Source: Mortierella sp. BCC40632
Lineage: Eukaryota > Mortierellomycota > Mortierellomycetes > Mortierellales > Mortierellaceae
Length of the DNA: 64,000 bases
Direction: 5' to 3'
NCBI GenBank assembly: GCA_011634665.1
Contig: WAEK01000018.1
Coordinates: 367,501-431,500, forward strand
How positions within the stretch are numbered: position 1 is the first letter of the stretch; each line of letters begins with the position of its first letter. This document shows, piece after piece, positions 33,950-46,224 of this stretch. Made by a program: the position numbers and the translations under genes. The notes below the pieces were generated by a model, which saw only the letters and a program-made list of their open reading frames with translations, made no database searches and was not told the DNA's origin.

Positions 33950-34811
33950 TAGTGTGCTATTGGAACGATCTTCCTCTGCGTGAAAGGATTGGCAAGCTGT
34001 ATATAACTGATGTTGCCGATATCAAGTCTGCAAGGCCAAAGTTTAAGGCTCCAAAACGACTAAACCTTTTCCGTCGTTCTTTGCCTCTTTACCAGCTAGA
34101 GGCATTTTCATTCAATTGGCAATTGTAGTCTTGCTGCATCAATGGTACTCCTCGAGGCAACTTTCTAGAAACATCTGGGCATGAGATTTATTCAAATAAA
34201 TGAAATAATCCTCATATACTCACTCTTTCGCTCGCTTTTCTTCGGCTCTACACCTCTTAGGACAATGATGAGATTTGCAGTTCCGTGGGCCTGGTAAACT
34301 TTCTCTTGAACCAGCCGCCCCAAGACCAAGGCTCTGTTCTTCAGTCATCGTTTCAAAACATCACCATATCAAGTAGTTTAAACATAGGTTTTGGACTTAT
34401 TGTGTTGTCGCTCCACTTTTTTCCCTTCCCATCTCTCTTGCCATAGTATCTGAGCACCAGCATGCTATTCTATTTCTTTTTTTATTTATTTATTATTATT
34501 AGAGAACCCTTCAGTACGATGAAATGGGTGACAGAACAGTTCACGCGTTGCATCATACCATTCTGGCCTACCCAGACAATGCCTTGGATGAGGATGAGGA
34601 GAGTGTATTGCTTTTCGATGAAGAATCCCCATATTCCAGCAGTAGTGGGAACCACATGATTACCATTCTGAACCATGACGGATGTGTCTGGGAGATTGAT
34701 AGTCTGGAAGAGCAGGGTCTATATTTTCTGGGCAAAGCTGATCAAGACTGGACCTCCATTGCCAGTCGTTGTTTGCAATTGAAAAAAGGCATGCAGTATT
34801 TGCGACTATAG
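33950..34811 (+). pseudogene. UCH37/BAP1-type ubiquitin C-terminal hydrolase, fragmentary
   Basis: Two stretches carry the parts of a peptidase C12 active site. At about 34261-34380 the reading DEICSSVGLVNFLLN aligns with the catalytic-cysteine helix (Cys codon 34276-34278). At 34502-34811 the reading GNHMITILNHDGCVWEIDSL supplies the catalytic His and, 15 residues on, Asp, the same spacing as in UCH37. A stretch near 34090-34125 ending LYQLEAFSFNWQL resembles the strand before the cysteine. I could not join these in one frame with convincing splice sites, and the C-terminal part ends early after QLKKGMQYLRL. It may be a decaying gene or a divergent gene whose introns I misplace. Exact ends are uncertain. 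Confidence 0.5.
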
Positions 34812-35878
34812 TTTTCATCCTCTCTTCACCCAGTGGGTTCGATTCCCAGGATAACCACAAAACTCATTTGGCTCAACCACGTTCTGCGTATCCAAAAGGG
34901 AAACGAGTAGAGATAAAGCCTTCCTCTGAGGGCCATCATGGCTGCTGCACATTAACTGGTCAATAGTTTCATTCCATCGCGTCTTACATTGGCCTTTGAT
35001 AGTCGTTCATTTTCCAAGAATCCAGGTCAATGTAGTTGATCTCGGTCATGGTCTACAGCTTTCCAAGTAAGGGCGCGCTGTTAAGTTTTCAAGAAAGGAT
35101 TTCCACGATCCTGCCGCCAATTGCTTCATCTTTCCTCCTTTTGCCTTGTTTGAGGTTGCCATAGTGAGCTGGAGTGTCAATATGCCGAACGCTGCTACGA
35201 ATAAAGACATTAAGAAAGATGATGAGAGAGAGTAGAACATTATCATTAATTCATGATTATCCAGGAATGAGCATGTTCTACTCAAGATCTCAAAGCATGC
35301 TGCCACTCATTGCCTCTAGCATAGCAAGGCTTTGACTGGTGTTAGATGTGCTCGAGGCACGCCAATGAGACCCAACTAACGTGCAAGGAATGGAACCATA
35401 TCTGTCCAATCAGTGGACATCAGGAATAGTACTCGACCCCGTATATCACTAATGTTGAAAACATGGACTTTGTTTGGAAGAGTACATGGAATGCATTACC
35501 TGTCGATAAAAGGCACTAGAAGAGAGAGAGAGAGAGAGGATCCACCCCTTTGGAAGGACAGACGGAAAAAAAAAAAAGAGCATATTATTTTTTGGTGGCG
35601 CATGGTGGCTTTCTTTCCCACTCCCTTCCAAAACGGGTAGTTCTGAGCCGCTTCTTTTCTTTTCTTGTGTTCTCCACCTTTTCCTTTTTACCTTTCTTTC
35701 CAACAGTTGAGCAAGACCAAAGGGACTATCGAGTACAAAAGAGAGAGAAGCAAGAGCCCAATCTTCTTCTTCCCCTCCCTTCCTCTTCCTTCTAGCACAA
35801 GACAGGGACTTCAAAGACAGAGCAAGCCAAGCAAGTACTACAAGGAAAGAATAACCTAATAAAGGTTCACAGGACACC
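34812..35878. other. Intergenic region upstream of HemW
   Basis: About 1.07 kb. A GA repeat at about 35521-35540 and an A run at about 35565-35577 are the only clear features. A minus-strand open stretch at 35046-35306 is unrecognised. The last 200 bp are the pyrimidine-rich leader of the HemW gene. Confidence 0.4.
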
Positions 35879-37682
35879 ATGAGAGCTGGACTACGATTTC
35901 TCTCCACAGCACGGACCTCGAAGAGTCGGCTACCATTCTCCATCTACATCCACTGGCCATATTGTTCAAGGTAAGACTCATGGATTGAGTGGCATAAACA
36001 ATTCACTACCACTGCCACAGTATGGAATGTGCACTACTGACTCTATATCTACCACTTGCTAGCAAATGTACCTACTGCAACTTCAACAAGTATCTCAACA
36101 TAAATGTGGATCACGATCGCATGGAATCAGCATTGACCAAGGAACTCGAAACAGAATTGCATCGTTGGGGGCTATCGGGATCAGACCGGCCTATCCGATC
36201 CATTTACTTTGGAGGTAAAACAAAAAAGGGGGTTTTCATTAGCGAATCCATTGAGAGGATGTCTTGTCATGCCAATCCGATGTATTCTGACAAAAACTAC
36301 AATTACCACTCTTTGAAAATAATAACTATACTGTTGAAAGGAGGAACTCCAAGTCTTGCTAGAGTAAGACCCGAACCCCCCTTCCTTCCAAAGTTCATTC
36401 TTTGACCAGACCTGCGATGAGGAAAAAGAAAAAAAAGAGCTGGACTCTGATCAACCTTCTCCTCCCCCTCCCCTTCTTTCTTTCTCTCTTTTTAAAGCCA
36501 AGTATGTTCAAGAGAGTGCTTCAAATTCTGGATCAACATTGTCATCTAACTAAAGATACAGAAGTTACGATGGAGGTAACGCTGAATATTTTTTTTGTAT
36601 CCTGGACTAGAGCTTTCCGAGGCTAAAAAAAAAAAAAAAAAAAAAATTTAATTTTTTTTTTCATGTTTGTTTCTTCCTGGCAATCTTTTCTCCAATAGGG
36701 AAACCCATCTGTAAGTGTTCCTCTCCACTTTTGACCCTCTCTTTTGGGTTCTGATCACGGACTAATACTCGTCTAATCTATTACTGCAGTCAACAACCTC
36801 AGTCTCTGGTCTCAAAGAGCTTCGTGCTATTGGAATCAACCGATACTCTTTAGGGATTCAATCTTTCCAGAGTCAAATCCTTCGTGAACTTGGACGTGAT
36901 CACTCTCCATCGGAGGGTTTGCGATCCCTATTGGACGCCAAATCCGTATGGCCTGGAAGAGTCAACATGGATCTAATCATGGCCCATTCGGGCCAAACTC
37001 TTGAACAATGGAAGTCTGAACTCGCTTTTACATTGGATATTGTGGATGATCATTTGAGTCTCTACCACTTGACAGTCGAACGCGGAACACAGTAAGGTGA
37101 CAAGCACGATAGGACATTTTATTGACCAGCCTCTAATTTGATGTTAGTGTTGGATTCTAATCAAGTGTAAATTCGGATGACCAATAGATTGCACAAGGAC
37201 TTTTCCAAAGGACTAGTCTCTCTACCAGATATCGACCTTGCGACAGATATGTACGAGGCCATGATCGAGGTAGATGTAACCACCTCAATGCCAATTGTCT
37301 CTCCGCCTCCCATCTTTTTCTTCTTTACTGAGATTAATTTTTATTTTTATTTTAGATGACTAGTACCGCTGGATTTGAACACTACGAGGTCTCAAACTTT
37401 GCTAGAAACAAGGCATACAGCATGCACAACAGCGGCCATTGGCAGGGAATCGATTACCTTGGTAGGTTTGAACTGCTCAACAAGACAGTCAAATTTGTGT
37501 CACGGAACCCTCCTGGCCTGCACATGAAAAAACTCTTTTCTCTCTCTCTCTTTTTCACACGCTTTCCACCACGCCTTCTCTTCTATGCACTAGGCATTGG
37601 TCCAGGAGCACATGGACGAATGCGCGACCCTAATACGGGTGACAAGAGTCGCACCTTTTAACGTAAGTGGCTATCCACTCAT

Positions 37683-37728
<46 letters not shown>

Positions 37729-38275
37729 GTGGCCAAGATAGTAATTTTCTCTTGAATTTGGACAAACGCTTAGATTCGTGATCCAAAAGGCTGGATGAGT
37801 CAATGCGAGCAAGACGGAACAGGGTGAGTTGATTGACCACTCAATCACTCTTTTCTCTTTCTCTTCTCCCTTTTTTTTTTTCAAGCAGTATATCGTTCTT
37901 GTTATGCTTATAATTATGATCTCTTTCTTTGTGTCTAGCCTTCGACGCACTACTCTCATTACGGATGAAGAAGCCAAGCAAGAGTTTGTCGTGTTGGGGA
38001 TGCGGACAAAATTGGGCATCAACCTTGCTCAGTTCCGTGAATTGTGTGGTCAAGACTTGATGGAGGTAAAATATCTAAACCCGATGTTTTTTTTTTTTTT
38101 TGCTCTGGGACAATGGCAAGCATATTGAAATAACGGTCTTTCACAGTTTGTCGATAAGGAAGCAGTAGAGACATGTCTGGAAACAGGACTTTTGACCAAA
38201 ACTGAAGACGCCTTGGCACCTACAGAACATGGAATGGCTGTTGCAGACGAACTTGTGACGAGGCTAGTTCCTTGA
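35879..38275 (+). CDS. HemW/RSAD1 radical SAM protein, mitochondrial, with apparent frame break
   Basis: HemW-type proteins are radical SAM relatives of coproporphyrinogen dehydrogenase thought to handle heme in mitochondria. Twelve exons fit: 35879-35970, 36063-36214, 36341-36363, 36498-36575, 36699-36710, 36790-37091, 37188-37269, 37356-37461, 37594-37662, 37774-37823, 37939-38065, 38147-38275. The iron-sulfur motif is CSSKCTYC (CX3CX2C), split by intron 1. Other family blocks are GGGTPSL, NRYSLGIQSFQ, VNMDLIMAHSGQT, GFEHYEVSNFA and GIGPGAHGR. The N-terminus (MRAGLRFLSTARTSKSR) resembles a mitochondrial presequence. In exon 9 the frame that gives GIGPGAHGR hits TAA, while the family-like VTRVAPFN before the next exon needs a +1 shift. 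Two exons are only 12 and 23 nt. Confidence 0.85.
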
Positions 38276-38597
38276 GAAGAAAGAAGTCAGCAGGACTATT
38301 AAACATTCTTGAACAGAGTCATCACTTGTATCTTTTTCTTTTCTTTTCTTTTCTTTCTTTTCTTTTCTTTTCTTTTCTTTTCTTTTCTTTTCTTTATATT
38401 GCAGGCTACGGAAGCCACTGCCCTGAACAGATGCTGTTTATATATTTTTTTTCTGCAAGTTCTTTGTATAAAACACTCAGAATCCCATGCTTTCCTGCTT
38501 CCCTCCTTCCCCTCTTGCCCCTCATTCTTTCATATAATACCCCTACTACGTCTATCGACCAGCTTGATATCAACAGGAGGTTCTACAAACTATTTCA
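38276..38597. repeat. Convergent gap with (TTTTC)n repeat
   Basis: The gap between HemW and the NUP98-96 stop holds a pentanucleotide TTTTC tract at about 38331-38395. No gene is seen. Confidence 0.7.
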
Positions 38598-41500
38598 CTA
38601 GTAAGCCGAAGTCTCTGCCATCGAGAGAATCTCGTCAAAGTAATCCGTGCTGTTCTTCTGGACTGTGCACATTCGCTGGTCTTCTGTTAGCGGCAGATCC
38701 GTGAACGAGGCGCTCTCCTGGATGGACTGTGAGTTTGGGGGTTATTAAATTTTAAATTGGTAAATTAGTATCCTTTGCAAAAAAAAAAAAAAAAAACAAC
38801 CACCACCACCACCGAATGCTTACCAGATCCTTCAGATCACGCAACAAGTTTGTGCACTTGGAGGCCATTTCCGTCACAGAGATCTCATGGTACTGTGAAT
38901 CACCCTTCTTGTAACCCAACAGTGACGGCAACTCATGCAGCAACTCTTGGAGTTGTCCTTGCCATTGCTGGATCACCTCTAGCGAAACCAGATCCTCCGA
39001 ATACGAAACACGATTGCCATGACCACCTGTCTGGCTATTGGCCCAACGCAATCGTTCGATTTGACCCTCAGTCTCGGGTGAACAAAAGTCAAGGTACTTT
39101 TGATAGATCTGCCCTCCTTGTTCCCATTGGCTCACCTTGGTCGGGTTCACCATCGCCAACAAACTACCAAGGGTCTTCAGATCTCGACGAAGGATGCAGA
39201 TGGGTGCCAATGAAGAAAGAATCAAAGCATGTCCACTCTGGTGCTCTCCTCCCTTCAAGAGACTGAACACCTCCATGACCAAATCTCCATTGTACTTGGC
39301 CTTTGTCGCCCGAGCCTTCCAAACCCATTCTTCTGGCACTCGGAGATACTTGAGCACAAACAAACATTTTTGTTTGTTGTCCAATGCCCTTGTGCTGGCT
39401 CCATCCGCCTTCGCACTCGTCTCTGCAGCAGGTTCGGCAGCAGACTCAAAAGTTGGCAGATCGACATGCTGTTCCAACAGTCGACGAATGACCAGCTCTC
39501 GAGATTCAGGGCCTTCCAAATGCAAGGCCACAAAGATGGCCCATTCCCATAGACCTTGGCTCTCAAGTTGAAAGATCACATCCTGACAAATCTTGGCATG
39601 TGTCGAGTCCTCGCGACATTCCAAGGCTTGGAGAGATTCCACAAGGATCATATAAAACTGCCAGCTTTGACGGTAGTCAAGACGCGAGGGCGAGATGCCC
39701 AAGGGATGCAATGCAACTTCAAGGCATGCAGAGGGGTTGGTGGCCAGGGAAAGCAATTGAAACATAAAGTCATGATGATCGGATTGCTTCCAAGAGTCAT
39801 TCTTGCCCTTGAGTTTACCTTGATCCTGATCCATGTTCTGGTATTCATCCTGAACTTTGTACCAAGGCAAAGGTCTCGCCACAGCAGGATTTGTGGTCAT
39901 GGCCTCAACATAGGCATTCACGGCCTCCGATAGATTCGTACCTGTCGAATTGTTGTACCACAAGAATAACCCAAACGTCCTCCGCCAATCCAAACCATCG
40001 GTGACATATTGGGGCGCTTGACCTCTTGGAGAAAGGTTATCGTACAGTGCTCCGCAGAGCAATGCATACACTTTGATGTAAAACTCTGGCAACTGATCCA
40101 ATGCATGAGCCTCTCGATAAAGAGCCAACTGATCCTCAATGTCCGACATTGTCCTGGGGCCTCTGCTGGTCTGAGAGATCAAGGTGGCCAATCGAAGGTT
40201 CCTTGATTGGACGGCACAGACACTAGCCTTTTGCTTCTTGTTACTCACCAAGAGTGCAAAGATCGTCTCTCCCAATGCCGTTGGCCCACCTCGATTGACA
40301 ATATCGGTCATGGCCTTATCTAACGATGGCTTGGTCACATGGCTGAGCCAGGTACCACATCGGACCTTACGCCCAATGGCCTCGAACGCCTCTTGGGACG
40401 ACTCGGACATGGTCATCACCTCTGCTGTCTTGGGTTGCTCATCAAAGAGTGATTGGGCCAGGATCCAGGCATAGACCTCTTCCATGGACAGATTATGTTG
40501 AAGACTCTTGAGGCTGTTCATCATCGATGTGAAGGATGTTCCAATAGCGATGGTGGCCCTTGGTTGATTGAATTGATCCAGTCTAATATCGGTATTCTGA
40601 AGTTGTGCCTGAAGTGCAACAATGTGTCGATCCAGTTCTCCCTGGTCATTATCGGCATCAGCCTTAATCTTTACCAATTTGACTTGGGTTGAGGATAGAC
40701 CTGCACCAGAGTCCTGGTCTGTCACTGCCTTGCCTGACTTATCAGCATTTTTTCTACAAATCCATTGAGTTGTAGGAGGACAAAGCACACATTGTCAGTG
40801 GAAAAATTCTCATACTCGGTATTCTTGCATCGCTTGATCTTGTATATATATACAATCTTTTTCTTTCTTTCTTACCTCTCTTTGACATTGTTAAAGTCAC
40901 AGATCCTGCCACACACAGCGAGCACTCCATTAGGTCCCCAGCCAACGCGGCAAGAACGACCCATCATCAACCCAGCATCGGCCAGCAATGTTCCCTTGCG
41001 TGACAACAACGACTGTTCGTATCCAGTTCGAGTAAACTTGCGAGGAGGCCGAGTCAAGTGATTCCATTCCTGTGATTCGTACTCTTCTTGGAACGAGGGC
41101 CGAACCTGTGCAAATGTAGATTGCGTTTTTTTTTTGTTTTTTGTTTCGCGCGTCGAATCCATTTCAAAGAGAGGTTATATGGGACATTGCATATGTATAG
41201 GCGGTAAAAATAAATAAAAATTGGTATCAAGAATGAGGAAAGAAGAGAGAGAAAAAAATGGTTCGTCAGTTGAATATCCTTACTTTATTCGCAACAACAG
41301 ACTGTAATGGTAATCAAGATGAGGAGAAAAGAGGAGAAAGAGAGAGAAAGAGAGAGAAAGAAAAAAAAAAGAAAAAAGAAAAAAAATAGTGTCCGATATG
41401 CTGGTTGAGAAATAGGGAGAGAGGTGTATTTAATAGTTTTCCCCCTCTCCTCCTCATCCTCCTAATCCTCCTCCCTTCATCCTGAAAGTATCCCTTCCGT

Positions 41501-44500
41501 CATCATAATAGATTGCTGATCCTCCATGCCAAGTAACCCACGCCTGTACTTTTTTTTTTTTTTTTCGTTCTTCTCCTCCTTTAGTAAAAGTCCAGGCTTA
41601 CCTCGGCTCCTTGGACATTCGTAGGTCCAGTGGCCACATCCGATTGAGCGGAAGCATCCGAGGAAACAGACCAGACACTAGATCTCTTTGCGTGGCGGTC
41701 CTGGGCCGAGGCTGTGTCTCCAAACAACGATTGTCTCATCATATTTTGGCGTTGAGGATCCCGTTCCCTCGAAACCTTGGTCATTGATCGTGAAAATGGG
41801 GAATTGCTGAGGCTCTTGTTCTGAGTGGTATCCTTAGGATGGTTGACTTCAGTGCCTTCACTCTCACGAGGGTTCTGGATCGTACGACGACCAGCCTCTT
41901 GGGTCCCCTTCTCGGCTTCGTCATCGTCATCGTTCAATCCGTACTCGGAAAAGTGCTCCACCTTAAATGTCCATGTGCCGTTCTCGAGGTTAAAATCGAT
42001 AAATTCAGTCTCGCGCTGTCGCCTGAGTCGCTTCAAGTGCTGGTTATACTGAGGAGAGGATCTGTCAAATTTGATGGGCTCGAGAGTACTCTTGTCCAGA
42101 GGCCAGCATCGTTCCAGAGAGATCATAGCAGGCACGTTAAGACCCTGGCCTCTTGGAGGCTTGTTGTGCTCATCGGGATAGACCTGACAGATTCTGGGCT
42201 TGAAAATAACAATCTCTCCGCAGATCGAAGAGAGCGAAGGCACAGTCGTCAAGTCAACAGGCTCCAAAAAGTCAACGCTTCCGTAATCGGGGAGTCCAAC
42301 CTTGAACTTTTCAACGCGCTGAAGCTGAGCACGCGACATTTTTCGAAGCTCCTCCAACGAGGGAGACATCCAGTACTCTCCTGATGGTCTCTTTCCTGAT
42401 CCAGGGGTAGAACCCGACGATGAGGTATTCTGACGGCCGAAAGTAGAGCCAGAAGGCTGAGTGATATGGCTATCAAAGCTATCGCCATTCTGCTGTGGGG
42501 CCAAGTTAGAACGATCCTTCGAGACATCCGTGGTGCTCGCTTCAAGCGAAGGGTTGAAGGTAACGCTGGTCTTTTGAGCACCTAACAAGGTATCCCGCTG
42601 AGAGCTGTCCTGGCCTCTTGGCTTGAGCTCAAGCTTCTTGACACTGCGACTAGGTGCATAGTCGTTGGACGAATAGTTTGGACCATCGCTGGCGCCATCC
42701 AGAAGAAGCAAACTCTTGCGTCCAGCAGCCAAATCGCTTCCTGCATTAACACTAGACGAGAATGTCGCCGAGGACGCTGTTCTGAGGCGAACGTGAGAAT
42801 GTCGAGGGTTGAATCGAACAGGTGGGATCAATGCTGGGAGTTTCTGCGCTGGTTCAGATCGAGAAAGAATAGCAGGTTGAGGCTTGGCAGCCGCGGCAGC
42901 CGCATCTCTCTGGAAGAGAGGATTGTCGCCATAAATGTTACCATTGACAGAAGCGACCATAGAAGGCTGAGCAGCTGCTGCAGCCGTGGCAGTCGAACTT
43001 CCAAGGAGGCCAGTTCCGAATGCACTCGAGCTAAAGGCTGAGCCGGTGGGGCCTGGCTGTCCAAACAAGGGGGCAGCTGTTGCTCCGGTTCCAAAGGGAG
43101 TCGTGCCGAATCCTGTCGATGGTGTCTGGGAAAAGAGACCGCCCGTTGCTGCGGGTTTGCTCGCTCCAAAGAGGCTGGTAGAAGCTGCGGGTGTTCCAAA
43201 GGCTGGAGCGGCCGATGCTGCTCCACCGAAAAGGCCTGTGGATGGTGTAGAAGTGGCAGGGAAGAGAGAAGAGCCTGCTGGAGTAGAACCGAAGAGAGAC
43301 GATGTCCCAGCAGCAGGCGTAGTACCAAATCCACCAAAAGCAGGTGCAGCAGCTGATGTAGCAGGCGCAGCTCCAAACAGCGATGTAGTCGCAGGCTTGG
43401 CAGCTCCAAAGGCGCCAGCGCCAGCGGCTCCTCCAAAGAGACTAGTGGCCGCAGGTGCAGATGTCGCTGGGGTGGTGCCAAATCCACCAAAAGGCGTTGC
43501 TGTACTAGCAGGAGTCGCTCCGAATCCTGGAGTGGTGCCAGTGGCGCCTCCTCCAAACAAGCTGCTCGTGGCTGGTGCAGCGCCGAAAGGAGTTGTGGTT
43601 GCACCAAATCCTGCGGCAGGCTGGCTAGTGGCAGGAGCGCCAAATGCGCCAAATCCTGTTGCTGGCTTGGCAGCTGCTCCAGCACCGAATGCGCTACTTG
43701 CTCCAAACCCAGTTGATCCTGGTGTTGCTCCAAATCCAGTTGAACCGGCTGCTCCAAAGGCTGGTTGCTGTTGCTGTGCACCAAAAAGAGGTGCTGGGGC
43801 CGCTGGCTGGCTACCGAATGGGGCTAATGTACAGAGAAAGAGAATTGAAAGAAATAAATTAGTGAGATATGTTGATGAAATAGATCACTAACGCTACCAC
43901 CTGTACCAGCATTTGACTTACTTGATGTAGCAGCAGCGCCACCAAAGCCAGCTCCAGTTCCGAAACCACCAGTGGCAGCGGGAGCTCCAAAGCCAGTGGA
44001 GCCAGATCCGAAGCCTCCAATGCCGGATGAGGCGGCGCCAGCTCCAAAGCCTGTTGCTGGTTGGGCTCCAAAGCCTGTAGCTGGCTGTTGCGGCTGTTGG
44101 CCAAAGCCTGTAGTTGCAGCTCCAAAGCCAGTCGCCTGTCCTGCACTCTTTCGTCCTTGCTGATAGTCTTGAAGACGAAGTTCCTAAAATACGATGCACA
44201 CAAACAGATGTTATCGAGAAAATGTTAGACTCGGCGTATTTTCCATTGGGGCCGTCAGTTCGAGTGAGAATCCTGAGCTTCGAACTAGATTATTACCTCA
44301 AAGGAAAAGGTGCGGTACGCAGGCATGGCCGTGATACTCTGGTAATGACTGTTCTGGCCAGTGGTCTGCTCCTTCTCGACATAGGGAGTGAATGGAGGGT
44401 TCAAGGTTCCATTTCCTGCAGCTGTGTTCATACCGGCGCCAAGCATTCCGGCGCTGCTACCAAATCCACCTATGAATAGTTAAAAGAAAGAGAGAATTCT

Positions 44501-45641
44501 CAATGGATTAGTTTCCTGAGCTGAAGTTTGCAAAATATATTCGCACTTGCAATGGGCGCCTACGGTCATCCGATAATGGCAATTTATTGCTAAAGTCCAC
44601 TGGCAATTACCTCCTGCTGCTGCCCCTCCAAATCCAGTGCTAGCTGCTGCACCAAAGCCAGTAGAAGGCTGAGCACCAAATCCAGTTGCTGGCTTGGCGC
44701 CAAATCCAGAGCTGGCACCAAATCCTCCTGTGGTTGCTGGGGTCGATGCTTTTGTGAATAAACGAAAAGAAAGGTAAGGTAAAAAGGTTTAAATAATCAT
44801 TAGCACAGGTCCGAAAAAGATATTGAGACTGAAGTGAGAAAGCGAGGAGTATTTATGTGGTTTGACGGGCTATGCATGCTACACCTACATCCAAAACTTC
44901 CAAAGCCTGCGCTGGTAGAGGGGCCGGCGCCTAATGGAAATGATATGGTGTATGGTTCCCAATGGGTTAGTAATCTCCTAGATAAACTGCTGGACTATGT
45001 TGACATAAGCTGGAGATAGCAATGCTCCTTGTAGACTCACCTCCAAACGAAGTGCTGCCGAATCCTGACTGGGGCTGCTGCTGCTGCTGCTGCTGGGCAC
45101 CAAAGCCTGAGGATGCGCCAAAGCCGCCTAAGTAGGGAAAATGTGAAGAATTGGACAATTGCTCTTGAGTTGACTATCATTGGTGATATAAAAAAAAAAA
45201 AAAAAAAAAACTCTGATAGTCGAGAAAGGTAGGCAAGGGGACAAAAAAAACGCACTAGAGATACTTACCACTTGCTCCAAAGCCAGTGCTCGCACCACTA
45301 CCGAAGCCTCCAGTTGATGGAGCTGCTCCAAATGGTGTTTGCTGTGCGGTTTGACCAAATCCAGCACCGCCAGCCGGTGCACCAAATCCACTCGAGGCTC
45401 CTCCGAATGAGCCTAATGATTTGAAATAGAAACAGGATTTCGAGTTAGCATTGCAATCGGTCATTCCATCTTTTGAGAGTATAATCTATCCAGTCCAATG
45501 CATCATACATCAATGTCCGTGTTGAACGAGATGAAAAGAATTGGATCACTTACTTGAGCCAAAGGTATTCTGAGTGGTACCAAATCCTGTGTTGGGCTGC
45601 TGTCCGCCAAAGCCTCCGCCGCTAAAGCCAGATCCGTACAT
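38598..45641 (-). CDS. Nucleoporin NUP98-NUP96 precursor (autoproteolytic)
   Basis: One gene encodes both the FG nucleoporin Nup98 and the scaffold nucleoporin Nup96 (Nup145C of the Y complex). Eleven exons: 45554-45641, 45269-45412, 45041-45127, 44889-44930, 44611-44748, 44297-44469, 43922-44183, 41602-43823, 40876-41105, 38824-40753, 38598-38726; 1814 residues, all in phase. FG/GFG repeats fill the N-terminal third, interrupted by a GLEBS segment that binds Gle2/Rae1 (TPYVEKEQTTGQNSHYQS to EELRLQDYQQGRK). The autoproteolytic domain starts YWMSPSLEELRKMS. It ends KVEHFSEYG, with cleavage expected between Phe (41950-41952) and Ser (41947-41949). Nup96 follows with MGRSCRVGWGPNG and LDWRRTFGLFLWY. 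Confidence 0.95.
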
Positions 45642-46224
45642 GGCGAATGATCAAGGACCTGTTGGTGGTATGAGGGTGTATTCTAGATGTGCTGCTGGAA
45701 AAAAAAAAGGCCCACCCTTTTTTGCCGAGTATTACAAAGTCGGTCTTTGCGCGTCTTGTGTGGTCCTGGTCAGGAAGGCGAACAGACTTTTTTTTTGCGC
45801 GTGCTGTTGTTCCTGAGAGAAAGTGTTGATTGAGCTGCTATTCCTGTGGCAGCTGATGTAGAGAAAAGGGATGAACGAGTAAGATGAAAGGTGAGGTGAT
45901 GTCGCGTCGGATCACAATGGACAGCGGATCAATCGCATGAGATGGACTCGTCACTGGGATTTTGCCTTTTTATTTTTTTCGTCTTGGGAAGATAATACTT
46001 AAGGGTCTAGAGGCAGTGCTCGTTCATTTCGCCCTCCGTGCAAATCTGTTAACCAGCCAGCCACCTTTGACTACCGCGCACAATGCCTGCGGCTCACGCA
46101 TACCAAAGGCACCGCTTTCTTTGTAAGCTGGTTGCGAAATGAACTGCTTCGCCAAGGTATGTGATTATGCTTTCATGTGGCAGTGTACAAACCATCAAGG
46201 ATCACACCGTCTAGACAGTCTATC
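45642..46224. other. Promoter of NUP98-96 and 3' flank of MON1
   Basis: About 580 bp between two minus-strand genes. No gene, RNA or defined regulatory motif was recognised. Short T/A runs are present, for example near 45790. Confidence 0.45.

Noticed and set aside
42828..43891. Long frames on both strands over the NUP98 FG-repeat region
   Set aside because: Shadows of the GFG-coding repeat (Leu- or Pro/Ala-rich readings) with no independent homology.
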